Shown here piece after piece: positions 23,940-31,806 of a stretch of DNA of 38,262 bases. The notes below the pieces were generated by a model that saw only the letters and a list, made by a program, of their open reading frames with translations, ran no database searches and had not been told where the DNA came from. The stretch comes from Muribaculaceae bacterium (GTDB lineage: Bacteria > Bacteroidota > Bacteroidia > Bacteroidales > Muribaculaceae), in assembly GCA_017462345.1 (NCBI GenBank), contig JAFTRI010000001.1, positions 1 to 38,262 of the forward strand. Direction: 5' to 3'. Each line of letters opens with the position of its first letter. The stretch's first letter is position 1. The translations under genes were made by a program, and so were the position numbers.

Positions 23940-25182
23940 ACACATTATCGCAGCCGTTATGGCGGTGTTTGCCATCGTTGGCATCTCGGCTCAGAACACG
24001 ACAAGCCCGTATTCAAAGTTCGGTTACGGATTGTTGAATGACAATGCAACTGCAGCCCAGCGGTCGATGGGAGGTGTCGGCTATGCCATGAACTCCGGTC
24101 GTCAGATTAATGTAATGAATCCGGCTTCGTACGCAGCGATTGACTCGTTGACTTTCCTGTTTGACATGGGGGTTGACATGACAATGTTGTGGTCCAAAGA
24201 GAACGGGGTGTCAGGCAAGGACTTCGGTGGAGGGCTTGATTATATCACCATGCAGTTTCCTTTGGGAAAACGCATGGGGGGAAGTATAGGCCTGTTGCCT
24301 TATTCATCGGTGGGATATTCTTTCGGCAGTGAGATTGTCCACGGGTCAAACAGCCGTGAGGGTTATGGTGGGCTTAACCAGTTGTATCTGGGTCTTAGCG
24401 GACGTATCATTGACGGACTGACGGTGGGTACAAATATCTCCTATCTTTTCGGAACTACCGTCAATGACATGTATGCCTATACCTATACCGGTTCGACATC
24501 CCTTTTTGAACGTGTGATGCAGGTACGTGACTGGCATATACAGATTGGAGCACAGTATTCGTTGGATTTCGACAAGAAAAACCGTGGGACTATAGGAATT
24601 GTCTATACTCCGGGAAAGACATTGCTTGGACACACTTGGGGGGTAAAATATGATATAGGCAGCGATGCCGTTCCCGACACTATCGGCTATACGTCATTGC
24701 GTGACAAGTATTCTCTTCCCGATACTTGGGGTGTAGGATTGAATTACCAGTGGGACAACCGGTTGATGGCTGAAGTCGACTTTACCTATCAGGGGTGGAA
24801 AAACGCGAAGTCAAGTCCGCTGGTTAATGATGAGGGGGAAGCCATATTCGGAAAATCGGTATATGACAACCGGTGGAAGATTGCAGCCGGTGTGCAGTAT
24901 ACGCCCAATGCGCGCGGCAACTATGTGCAGCGCATGAATTACCGCATAGGCGGTTATTTCAATCACGACTACATCATGGTGGGACAGAACAATGTGAGGG
25001 ACTACGGTGTGTCGCTTGGTTTTGGTTTCCCTACCTTGAAGTCAAAGACTGTCATTAATCTCGGATTTGAATACCGTCACCGTCAGGCTTATCCCAATCC
25101 GCTCATACAGGAAGACTATTTCAACATCACCGTTGGTATAAACTTTAACGAATTGTGGTTCTGGCAGAATAAGATCAGATAA
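23926..25182 (+). CDS. Outer-membrane beta-barrel protein (FadL/OmpP1-like)
   Basis: The 418-residue protein has a signal peptide (about residues 1-22, ending GISAQ) and a mature N-terminus NTTSPYSKFGYGLL followed by GGVGYAMNSG and NVMNPASYA, the start characteristic of Bacteroidetes OmpP1/FadL-like transporters. The remainder is repeated amphipathic strands, ending FNITVGINFNELWFW. Such proteins move hydrophobic compounds across the outer membrane; the actual substrate is unknown. It overlaps coaX by 14 bases and is followed 14 bases later by the lptC-like gene. Confidence 0.8.
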   Translation: MKPNKHIIAAVMAVFAIVGISAQNTTSPYSKFGYGLLNDNATAAQRSMGGVGYAMNSGRQINVMNPASYAAIDSLTFLFDMGVDMTMLWSKENGVSGKDFGGGLDYITMQFPLGKRMGGSIGLLPYSSVGYSFGSEIVHGSNSREGYGGLNQLYLGLSGRIIDGLTVGTNISYLFGTTVNDMYAYTYTGSTSLFERVMQVRDWHIQIGAQYSLDFDKKNRGTIGIVYTPGKTLLGHTWGVKYDIGSDAVPDTIGYTSLRDKYSLPDTWGVGLNYQWDNRLMAEVDFTYQGWKNAKSSPLVNDEGEAIFGKSVYDNRWKIAAGVQYTPNARGNYVQRMNYRIGGYFNHDYIMVGQNNVRDYGVSLGFGFPTLKSKTVINLGFEYRHRQAYPNPLIQEDYFNITVGINFNELWFWQNKIR

Positions 25183-25196
25183 TTACCGTTCACAGC

Positions 25197-25922
25197 GTGT
25201 TGTCAACTGTTGGTCACATATATTCATTGAGGGTTCTGCCTGTAATTGCCGCAATCGGTCTTGTTGCGGTAACGGTATCGTCATGTAAGAATGATAACAA
25301 GGAATATGTCTCTGCTGAAATTGACGGGGAAAAGACCCCGACAATGATGACCCGTGATGTGGAAACCTTGATCTCCGATTCCGGCATAACGCGTTATCGC
25401 ATTACTACACCGTTGTGGCTCGTTTTCGACGAGGCCAAAGAGCCGAAGTGGCGGTTTCCCGATGGCCTGTTCCTTGAAAAATACGACATGCAGATGCAAA
25501 GTGATGCTACGGTCGTGTGCGATTCCGCTATTTATTTCAGTCAGCGCAGGTTATGGCGTCTTGACGGGAATGTACGGATGATGAATGTTGCAAAGGACAG
25601 GTTCCTGACACAACAGCTTTTTTGGAATCAGAATGAGCGGAAGGTGTACACCGATTCTTTTATACACATCGAACGTCATGACCGTACGATAGAAGGATAT
25701 GGATTTGTCTCGAATGAGCAGATGACGTCCTACACCGTAAATGAGGTGTCGGGGATATTCCCGGTGAGTGATTTTCGCCGTGATACGACCGACGTGACCG
25801 AATCTCGTGGTGACAGTGCTGCTGTGCTACAGGAACAGGATGCTCCTTTGGCTGGTAATGTGGCTGGCAAAGGGGTAGGGCTTACTCCTGTAAAAGAAGA
25901 ATTAACATCGTTCAGGAAATAA
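25197..25922 (+). CDS. lptC: LptC-like lipopolysaccharide export lipoprotein
   Basis: LptC receives lipopolysaccharide from LptBFG and passes it to LptA across the periplasm. The product is 241 residues from the GTG at 25197, with a lipoprotein signal (VLPVIAAIGLVAVTVSSC) rather than the membrane anchor of E. coli LptC. The LptC/OstA-like beta core covers about residues 50-200 (MTRDVETLISDSGITRYRI; AIYFSQRRLWRLDGNVRM). There is no ATG start: GTG 25197, TTG 25200 or TTG 25227 are possible, the last giving the shortest signal peptide. The tail after residue 200 is low in complexity. The stop at 25920-25922 abuts the next gene's ATG at 25923. Confidence 0.82.
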   Translation: MLSTVGHIYSLRVLPVIAAIGLVAVTVSSCKNDNKEYVSAEIDGEKTPTMMTRDVETLISDSGITRYRITTPLWLVFDEAKEPKWRFPDGLFLEKYDMQMQSDATVVCDSAIYFSQRRLWRLDGNVRMMNVAKDRFLTQQLFWNQNERKVYTDSFIHIERHDRTIEGYGFVSNEQMTSYTVNEVSGIFPVSDFRRDTTDVTESRGDSAAVLQEQDAPLAGNVAGKGVGLTPVKEELTSFRK

Positions 25923-27206
25923 ATGGAAATTACAGTCTGGCTGACAATATCATTAATTTCATTGGTGTTCTCCGCATTGTTTTCAGGAGTGGAGATTGCT
26001 TTTATTACTTCTGACCGTGTCCGTGTCGGGCTTGACGTGAAGAAGGGTGGTGTTATAAGCAGTATAATTAACCGCTACTATTCCAATCAGGAGTTCTTTA
26101 TATCGACAATCCTTGTCGGGAACAATATAATGCTTGTTGTCTACGGTATGGGGGCGGCTGCTTTGCTGGAACCCTGGTTGGCGACTATATATCCCAATGA
26201 GGTGTTCATTCTGGTAATGCAGACACTTATATCGACAGGAATAATCCTGCTTACCGGCGAGTTTTTCCCAAAATCGGTATTCCGTATTAATCCCAATCGT
26301 TCACTCAAGCTGTTTGCCATTCCGGTATATATCTTTTATCTTGTGTTGTATCCGGTATCTATGTTTACCACAGGCTTGTCGAAGTTGCTGATGCGTCTTT
26401 GCGGAGTGAAAAATCAGGACAAGGCTACCGGAGAGCTGTCCATCGGGGAGCTGAACCGGTATATCGAAAGGACAATTGATGATCAGGAGACGGAACGGAA
26501 CACAGTTGAAAACGAAGTGAAAATTTTTCATAATGCGCTTGATTTTTCATCGACTCACTTACGTGACTGCATGATACCGCGTAATGAAATTGTTGCCGTA
26601 AATATTGATACGGTAACACGGCAGGAACTGAGCGAATTGTTCACGGCATCCGGACGCTCCAAGATTGTTGTCTTTCGTGACGATATTGATAATGTACTTG
26701 GCTACATACATGTAAGCGAATTGTTTGATACGGCGCTTGACTGGAAAGAACGGCTAAAGCCCGTTGTGTTTGCACCGGAGTCATTGTTGGCCAATAAGAT
26801 GATGAGGCGTCTCTTGGCCGAGAAACGCTCGATGGCTGTCGTTGTGGATGAGTTTGGCGGCACTTCCGGGCTGATAACCCTTGAGGATCTTGTGGAAGAG
26901 ATTTTCGGTGATATTCAGGACGAGCATGACCACAAACGCATCTCTATTCATGAGGTCGCTCCCGGTATCTATGAATCGTCTGGTCGAATAGAGATTGCCG
27001 AATTGAATGAAAACTATCATCTAAATATACCTGAGGATGATGAGTATCAGACTCTTGCCGGCTATATCCTGTTTAATACCGGTACTATTCCGGCTCAGGG
27101 TGCGAAAATCGATCTTGATAATTTGACTTTTGAGATACTTAAAAAGTCGGCAACACGGCTTGAGACTATCAGGATAACTAAGTCAACTCCTTCTGATAAC
27201 GAATAG
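25923..27206 (+). CDS. HlyC/CorC (CNNM-type) CBS-domain membrane protein, GldE-like
   Basis: The 427-residue inner-membrane protein has a DUF21 transmembrane region (residues about 5-170; SALFSGVEIAFITSDR, FFISTILVGNNIMLVV), a CBS pair (about 210-340; LRDCMIPRNEIVAVN, VVDEFGGTSGLITLEDLVEEIFGD split at domain edges), and a C-terminal CorC/HlyC domain (about 345-425). Relatives are linked to magnesium or cobalt efflux and, in Bacteroidetes, to GldE of gliding or type IX secretion strains. Which of these applies is not shown. It is the last gene of the coaX operon and ends at the bidirectional terminator. Confidence 0.88.
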   Translation: MEITVWLTISLISLVFSALFSGVEIAFITSDRVRVGLDVKKGGVISSIINRYYSNQEFFISTILVGNNIMLVVYGMGAAALLEPWLATIYPNEVFILVMQTLISTGIILLTGEFFPKSVFRINPNRSLKLFAIPVYIFYLVLYPVSMFTTGLSKLLMRLCGVKNQDKATGELSIGELNRYIERTIDDQETERNTVENEVKIFHNALDFSSTHLRDCMIPRNEIVAVNIDTVTRQELSELFTASGRSKIVVFRDDIDNVLGYIHVSELFDTALDWKERLKPVVFAPESLLANKMMRRLLAEKRSMAVVVDEFGGTSGLITLEDLVEEIFGDIQDEHDHKRISIHEVAPGIYESSGRIEIAELNENYHLNIPEDDEYQTLAGYILFNTGTIPAQGAKIDLDNLTFEILKKSATRLETIRITKSTPSDNE

Positions 27207-27216
27207 TAAGTGTAAA

Positions 27217-27259
27217 AAAGAGGCAGCTGTCCGGAAAAATACCGGAACGCTGCCTCTTT
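27217..27259. terminator. Bidirectional terminator
   Basis: AAAGAGGCAGC (27217-27227) and GCTGCCTCTTT (27249-27259) pair perfectly, with an inner TCCGG/CCGGA stem. A-run before and T-run after make it usable from both strands. It separates the convergent gldE-like gene and cysS. Confidence 0.9.
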
Positions 27260-27277
27260 GCAAGGTGTTATAGGACC

Positions 27278-28765
27278 TTATTTTCTGATTGACCATTCAA
27301 ACCCGTCTTTGGTGTCTTTCACATCAAACCCTATTTCGGTGAGACGGTTGCGAATGAGGTCACTGGTTGCCCAGTCTTTCTTGGCTTTGGACTCGGAGCG
27401 TATCTGCAATAACAGATCCACAGCCTCTTCAAACGGACGCATTACATCGCTGCTGCCGGTGCCGGCAACAAGCTCGGTGTGTATGCCGAGTATCTCCACG
27501 AGGAACGTGTTGAACAGCTCTTTCAGTGTGTCGATGTCCTGGGATGTCGCTGTGGCGTTCCCGTCGTTCACCTGGTTGATGAGACGGCATGCCTCAAACA
27601 GGTGTGCGATCACGATGGGAGTGTTCAGGTCATCATCGAGTGCTTCATAGCATTTGTCCTTCAGGGAACTTGTATCGATTGTCGAGGTGTCTGAGGCTTT
27701 CAGCTCCTGAAGGCGTTTCCAGCCTTCGAGCATACGTTGTAATGCCTTTTCAGAGGCCTGTAGCGCTTCATTGCTGAAGTCGACAGTACTGCGGTATTGG
27801 GCTTGAAGGATGAAGAATCTTATTGTCATTGGTGAATAGGCTTGGGTAAGCAACTTGTGTGAGCCGTTGAAGAACTCGTCAAGCGTAATGAAATTGCCCA
27901 ATGATTTACCCATTTTCTGCCCGTTGATTGTAATCATGTTGTTGTGCATCCAGTAACGGACGGTCTCTTTACCGTTGTGGGCTACCGACTGGGCAATCTC
28001 GCATTCATGGTGCGGGAACATGAGATCCATGCCTCCTCCGTGAATGTCAAATTGTTCGCCAAGGTATTTTTCTCCCATGGTCGAGCATTCCAGATGCCAT
28101 CCGGGAAAGCCTTCACTCCAGGGTGACGGCCAGTGCATGATATGTTCCGGAGCAGCTTTTTTCCATAGGGCGAAATCGGCTGGATTGCGCTTTTCCTGTT
28201 GCCCGTCAAGAGCGCGGGTTGTGGCAAGCAGTTCATCTACATTGCGTCCGGAAAGTTTTCCATAGTGGAAATCCTTATTGAATTTGGGTACATCGAAATA
28301 CACCGACCCCTCGCTTTCATAGGCATATCCGCTATCGAGAATCTTTTTGATATACTCGATCTGCTCGATGATGTGCCCCGATGCGTGTGGCTCAATCGAT
28401 GGGGGCAGTACGTTCAGTTTCTCCATCGCCGCATGGTAGCGGTTGAGGTAGAATTGTACCACCTCCATTGGCTCAAGCTGTTCAAGCCGGGCTTTCTTGG
28501 CGATTTTATCCTCGCCCTCATCGGCATCATGTTCCAGATGCCCCACGTCTGTTATATTGCGTACGTAACGTACTTTATAGCCGAGGTGCTTGAGATAGCG
28601 GTAAAGGATGTCAAAAGTGATTGCCGGACGGGCATGTCCGAGATGTCCGTCTCCGTACACGGTGGGTCCGCAAACGTACATCCCCACTCTCCCTTCATGT
28701 AGAGGCTTGAACAGCTCTTTCCTACGAGACAGGGAGTTGTATATCATCAGATTGTTTTTAATCAT
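27278..28765 (-). CDS. cysS: Cysteine--tRNA ligase, class I
   Basis: CysRS attaches cysteine to tRNA-Cys. The 495-residue product shows [17 protein letters not shown] (near residue 30, the HIGH-type motif as HLGH, with a zinc-ligand Cys), LECSTM (near 222) and HHECE (near 250) for the remaining zinc ligands, and the KMSKS-type motif as [10 protein letters not shown] (near 278). The C-terminal part is the helical anticodon-binding domain. Start at 28765 ([10 protein letters not shown]) or in-frame ATG at 28747 ([10 protein letters not shown]) are both possible. It follows the DUF3467 gene by 20 bases. Confidence 0.96.
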   Translation of the reverse strand: MIKNNLMIYNSLSRRKELFKPLHEGRVGMYVCGPTVYGDGHLGHARPAITFDILYRYLKHLGYKVRYVRNITDVGHLEHDADEGEDKIAKKARLEQLEPMEVVQFYLNRYHAAMEKLNVLPPSIEPHASGHIIEQIEYIKKILDSGYAYESEGSVYFDVPKFNKDFHYGKLSGRNVDELLATTRALDGQQEKRNPADFALWKKAAPEHIMHWPSPWSEGFPGWHLECSTMGEKYLGEQFDIHGGGMDLMFPHHECEIAQSVAHNGKETVRYWMHNNMITINGQKMGKSLGNFITLDEFFNGSHKLLTQAYSPMTIRFFILQAQYRSTVDFSNEALQASEKALQRMLEGWKRLQELKASDTSTIDTSSLKDKCYEALDDDLNTPIVIAHLFEACRLINQVNDGNATATSQDIDTLKELFNTFLVEILGIHTELVAGTGSSDVMRPFEEAVDLLLQIRSESKAKKDWATSDLIRNRLTEIGFDVKDTKDGFEWSIRK

Positions 28766-28785
28766 ATCTCCGGATATTTTCTTGA

Positions 28786-29115
28786 TTAGGCGTTGCCTCC
28801 CATGATGAACGGGTTGGGAAGTTCTCCGTTGTTCTTGTTATTATTGTTGAGCGGCAGTTTGCGCTCTATTTCGCCGAATGTGGATTCGTATTTCTGAAGA
28901 TTGTCCCGAAGGGCAAACAGCAGGTTTTTGGCATTTTCGGGTGTCATGATTATACGGCTCTGCACTTTGGCTTGAGGCATGTTGGGTGCAACCGTGATGA
29001 AGTCAACAAAGAACTCTCCTGCCGAGTGGGATATTACGGCAAGGTTGGAGTAATGTCCGTTGGCCACTTCAGGTGTAAGCTCGATTTTTATTTCATTTTT
29101 CTTGTTGTTCTCCAT
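28786..29115 (-). CDS. DUF3467 protein
   Basis: The 109-residue cytoplasmic protein shows the DUF3467 pattern: [32 protein letters not shown], and [20 protein letters not shown]. Function in the family is unknown. The C-terminus has an Asn-rich linker ([10 protein letters not shown]) and a short PNPFIMGG tail. It lies between the NigD-like lipoprotein and cysS, close enough (20 bases) to be co-transcribed with cysS. Confidence 0.85.
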   Translation of the reverse strand: MENNKKNEIKIELTPEVANGHYSNLAVISHSAGEFFVDFITVAPNMPQAKVQSRIIMTPENAKNLLFALRDNLQKYESTFGEIERKLPLNNNNKNNGELPNPFIMGGNA

Positions 29116-29140
29116 AATGCGTCGTTTTTTTAGTGGTTAA

Positions 29141-29812
29141 TTATTTTGTGAATGTATATGTATCAGTCTCTAAATTAGAATCGTTGAGATGGATTGTCAC
29201 CCCTTGGCATTCAGGTTTGTCCCAGATCGCTGATATGTCAAATGATGCGTATGCCCTGCGGGTGAAATTGTCGGGCTGCCCCAGCATGTCGTGTATAAGA
29301 TACAGCTGCGGAATGTCGTCACCGCTTGTCGCTTCATCCATCATAAGCGCAAACCGGCGTTTTTCCGATGATTGGTCGACACGGAAATAGATGTTGATGA
29401 ATGTTCCCGTGCGCCATATACTGTTAAGGTATATGTCATCGGTGTCCCAGCCCGACAGCTTTTCCGTGTCTCCGGTTTTCAGCACGCCATTGTTTATTGC
29501 CGATATTCCGGTCAGGGTGATGTTCCCTGACGAGTAAGGCTCTCCGTTTGCAGGATAGTAGCTTATGAGTACGCGGCATCCGGGAGAATACAGGCTCTCG
29601 TCTATTTGTCGGCCTGCTGCGGTGAGTGTTATTTCCGGAGAATCGTTCTGGCGTTGGAATGTGAATATTGCTCCGTTCGGTGTTGTCTCTTTATAGGTGA
29701 CGATGTCGGCCAGTTCGGCACTGCTGTTGTACGGTTCGTCATCACCGCACGATGACAGCAATATTGGGATGAGTATTGCGATTGCCTTGATATGTCTTGG
29801 GATTGCCTTCAT
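29141..29812 (-). CDS. NigD-like lipoprotein
   Basis: The 223-residue protein starts with a lipoprotein signal (HIKAIAILIPILLSSC) followed by GDDE, an acidic stretch compatible with export to the cell surface. The middle has GWDTDDIYLNSIWRTGTFIN, the part that recalls NigD-like proteins of Bacteroides, which were named from a nig bacteriocin-linked locus but have no settled role. It ends IHLNDSNLETDTYTFTK. It lies 7 bases downstream of the LolD-type ATPase gene and probably shares its transcript. Confidence 0.72.
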   Translation of the reverse strand: MKAIPRHIKAIAILIPILLSSCGDDEPYNSSAELADIVTYKETTPNGAIFTFQRQNDSPEITLTAAGRQIDESLYSPGCRVLISYYPANGEPYSSGNITLTGISAINNGVLKTGDTEKLSGWDTDDIYLNSIWRTGTFINIYFRVDQSSEKRRFALMMDEATSGDDIPQLYLIHDMLGQPDNFTRRAYASFDISAIWDKPECQGVTIHLNDSNLETDTYTFTK

Positions 29813-29819
29813 CGTAATT

Positions 29820-30500
29820 TTATCTTATAGCGTTGCTGTTGGTCTCTATGTCGGTTATGGTACCGTCATGCATGTGTATTATGCGGTCGGTGTCATTGGC
29901 AAGTGACTCATCATGTGTGACAATCACGAATGTCTGTCCCATATCACGCCTGAGATCAAAGAACAGGCGGTGCAGCTCGGTGCGGTTGCGGCTGTCAAGG
30001 CTGCCCGACGGCTCGTCGGCAAGTATTAGTTTAGGCCCGTTAACGAGAGCCCGTGCTACGGCTGTACGTTGCCGTTCTCCGCCCGAGAGCTGTGCCGGGC
30101 GATGAGTGAGGCGTCCGCCGAGACCGAGATAGTCTATCAGCGCGGTAGCTCTCTTGAATGCCTCATTCCGGCTTATTCCCTGTATGAGAGCCGGCATGGC
30201 AACATTTTCCAATACGGAAAATTCCGGTAGCAACTGATGGAACTGGAAGACGAATCCTATATTCTTGTTGCGGAACTGTGCCAGCTTGGTGTCTTTCAGG
30301 GAGAATATGTCCTCTCCGTCGTAGCACACGCATCCCGTGTCGGGACGCTCAAGTGAGCCTATTATCTGCAAAAGTGTGGTCTTTCCGGCTCCGCTTGGTC
30401 CCACGATGGAGACAATCTCACCATGGTTGACGGTAAGGTTTATCCCTTTCAGGACTTTGAGCTTGTCAAAACTTTTTTCTATGTCGCGGATCTCTATCAT
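29820..30500 (-). CDS. ABC transporter ATPase, LolD/MacB type
   Basis: The 226-residue ATPase has Walker [11 protein letters not shown] (near residue 37), Q-loop [18 protein letters not shown] (near 84), signature [15 protein letters not shown] (near 138), Walker [13 protein letters not shown] and the H-loop VTHD. The QFHQLLPEF block is characteristic of LolD, which powers lipoprotein release to the outer membrane. No permease gene (LolC/E type) is adjacent. The ATG at 30500 ([10 protein letters not shown]) is chosen over an in-frame codon at 30596, because the short form matches the family and gives a 4-base ATGA overlap with tcdA. Confidence 0.88.
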   Translation of the reverse strand: MIEIRDIEKSFDKLKVLKGINLTVNHGEIVSIVGPSGAGKTTLLQIIGSLERPDTGCVCYDGEDIFSLKDTKLAQFRNKNIGFVFQFHQLLPEFSVLENVAMPALIQGISRNEAFKRATALIDYLGLGGRLTHRPAQLSGGERQRTAVARALVNGPKLILADEPSGSLDSRNRTELHRLFFDLRRDMGQTFVIVTHDESLANDTDRIIHMHDGTITDIETNSNAIR

Positions 30501-31225
30501 AGTTGTCCGGTAAGTCGGTTTATCGTATATGCAGCAAGCATCATGCCAAAAGTTGCGGGTAGCCATGCCACCGTGCCGAAACTTGACACTTTGCATTGCA
30601 TTTCGTCGGTGTGTATCAGTGCATGGCGGCGGGGCTGTTCACTGCTGAACACGGTTTTTATGCCATGTGTTATGCCGCGCTGCTTGAGACGTTGCCTAAC
30701 TGCACGTGCCAGTCCGTCATGGTAGGTGTCGGAGATGTCGGCATATTTTACCTGTGTCGGGTCTATGCGTCCTCCTGCACCCATTGAGGAGATTAGCATG
30801 AGTTTTCTTCGGTAACACTGTTCGATGAGTGCCACTTTGGGGCTTACCGAGTCGATGGCGTCTATTACTGAATCGGGAGCGTGGCTGTCAAGAATCTCAC
30901 CGGTATTTTCAGGCGATAGGAACATCTCTATGGCATTGACGCGGCATGAGGGGTTGATGTCGAGAATACGGCGTTTCATCACTTCGGTTTTCGGTTCTCC
31001 CACTGTCGAGACAAGTGCCGGCAGTTGCCGGTTTATGTTGCTCGGGGCTACCTTGTCGGCATCGATGATGGTTATCTGTCCTATTCCGCTGCGTGCAATC
31101 ATTTCCACGGCATAGCTCCCTACACCGCCAACACCCGCAACCATCACATGCCGTTCGGCAAGCAATGTCACAGCCTCCTCTCCGAGAAGCAGTGCCGTCC
31201 GCTGGTTGTACTCTGTAACACTCAT
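30497..31225 (-). CDS. tcdA: tRNA threonylcarbamoyladenosine dehydratase (TcdA/CsdL), ThiF family
   Basis: TcdA uses ATP to cyclise t6A at position 37 of ANN-decoding tRNAs to ct6A. The 242-residue E1-like protein carries the nucleotide-binding loop [19 protein letters not shown] (near residue 30), [14 protein letters not shown] (near 54), the [11 protein letters not shown] helix and the [14 protein letters not shown] segment. The C-terminal VFSSEQPR and [16 protein letters not shown] are typical of CsdL rather than MoeB or ThiF. It overlaps the downstream LolD-type gene by 4 bases. Confidence 0.92.
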   Translation of the reverse strand: MSVTEYNQRTALLLGEEAVTLLAERHVMVAGVGGVGSYAVEMIARSGIGQITIIDADKVAPSNINRQLPALVSTVGEPKTEVMKRRILDINPSCRVNAIEMFLSPENTGEILDSHAPDSVIDAIDSVSPKVALIEQCYRRKLMLISSMGAGGRIDPTQVKYADISDTYHDGLARAVRQRLKQRGITHGIKTVFSSEQPRRHALIHTDEMQCKVSSFGTVAWLPATFGMMLAAYTINRLTGQL

Positions 31226-31286
31226 CGTTCAGAACATTATTTCAGTGTTATTTTGTTGTGTAAAGCGAACAACTTTAGGCATACTA

Positions 31287-31294
31287 CAAAGATA
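31287..31294 (-). promoter_or_regulatory. -7 box for tcdA
   Basis: On the minus strand this reads TATCTTTG, a perfect -7 box; no clear -33 is present. Predicted start near 31282 leaves a leader of about 57 bases before tcdA. Confidence 0.45.
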
Positions 31295-31330
31295 GCTATT
31301 TTCAGAGTTATTTTCGCTTTACTGATAAAC

Positions 31331-31798
31331 TTATTTCAGCCGGTCGAGCAGTTCGGATGCTGTGGCGCCGAGACGGGGATGCCGCCATGTGGGAGCGAGA
31401 TACGCCATTGGGACGAGGACAAAGTCACGCAGGTGCATCCGCGGATGAGGAAGTGTCAGATCTTTGCTGCTGACAGCCATTTCATCTATTGCAATGATGT
31501 CGATGTCGATTTCCCTGTCAAGGTAATTGCCGTCGGCATCTCGGTGAGGGCTGGGGGAAATGAGGTGTTCTATTGAGCGGAACGCTTGTAAAAGACCTGT
31601 TGGAGGAATGTCTGTTTCGATTGCAATCCCCAGGTTTGTGTAGTCCGATACCGACTCGTAACCCCACGACTTCGAATGGTATAGTGGCGCACGTTGCGCC
31701 TGAGCCCCGCACAGATGCTCGATATGGGCAACTGCCTGCTCTATCAGTGCAGGACTGTCACCCATATTCGAGCCTATGTTTATGTAGGCTGTAGGCAT
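31331..31798 (-). CDS. folK: 2-amino-4-hydroxy-6-hydroxymethyldihydropteridine diphosphokinase
   Basis: FolK transfers pyrophosphate from ATP to 6-hydroxymethyl-dihydropterin in folate synthesis. The 155-residue protein has the N-terminal AYINIGSNMGD, the central REIDIDIIAID (metal-binding aspartates, residues about 90-100), and LPHPRMHLRDFVLVP. It starts 8 bases after the infB stop, so it is probably the last gene of the rimP-nusA-infB transcript, an uncommon place for a folate gene. Confidence 0.93.
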   Translation of the reverse strand: MPTAYINIGSNMGDSPALIEQAVAHIEHLCGAQAQRAPLYHSKSWGYESVSDYTNLGIAIETDIPPTGLLQAFRSIEHLISPSPHRDADGNYLDREIDIDIIAIDEMAVSSKDLTLPHPRMHLRDFVLVPMAYLAPTWRHPRLGATASELLDRLK

Positions 31799-31806
31799 TG
31801 GCTGTA

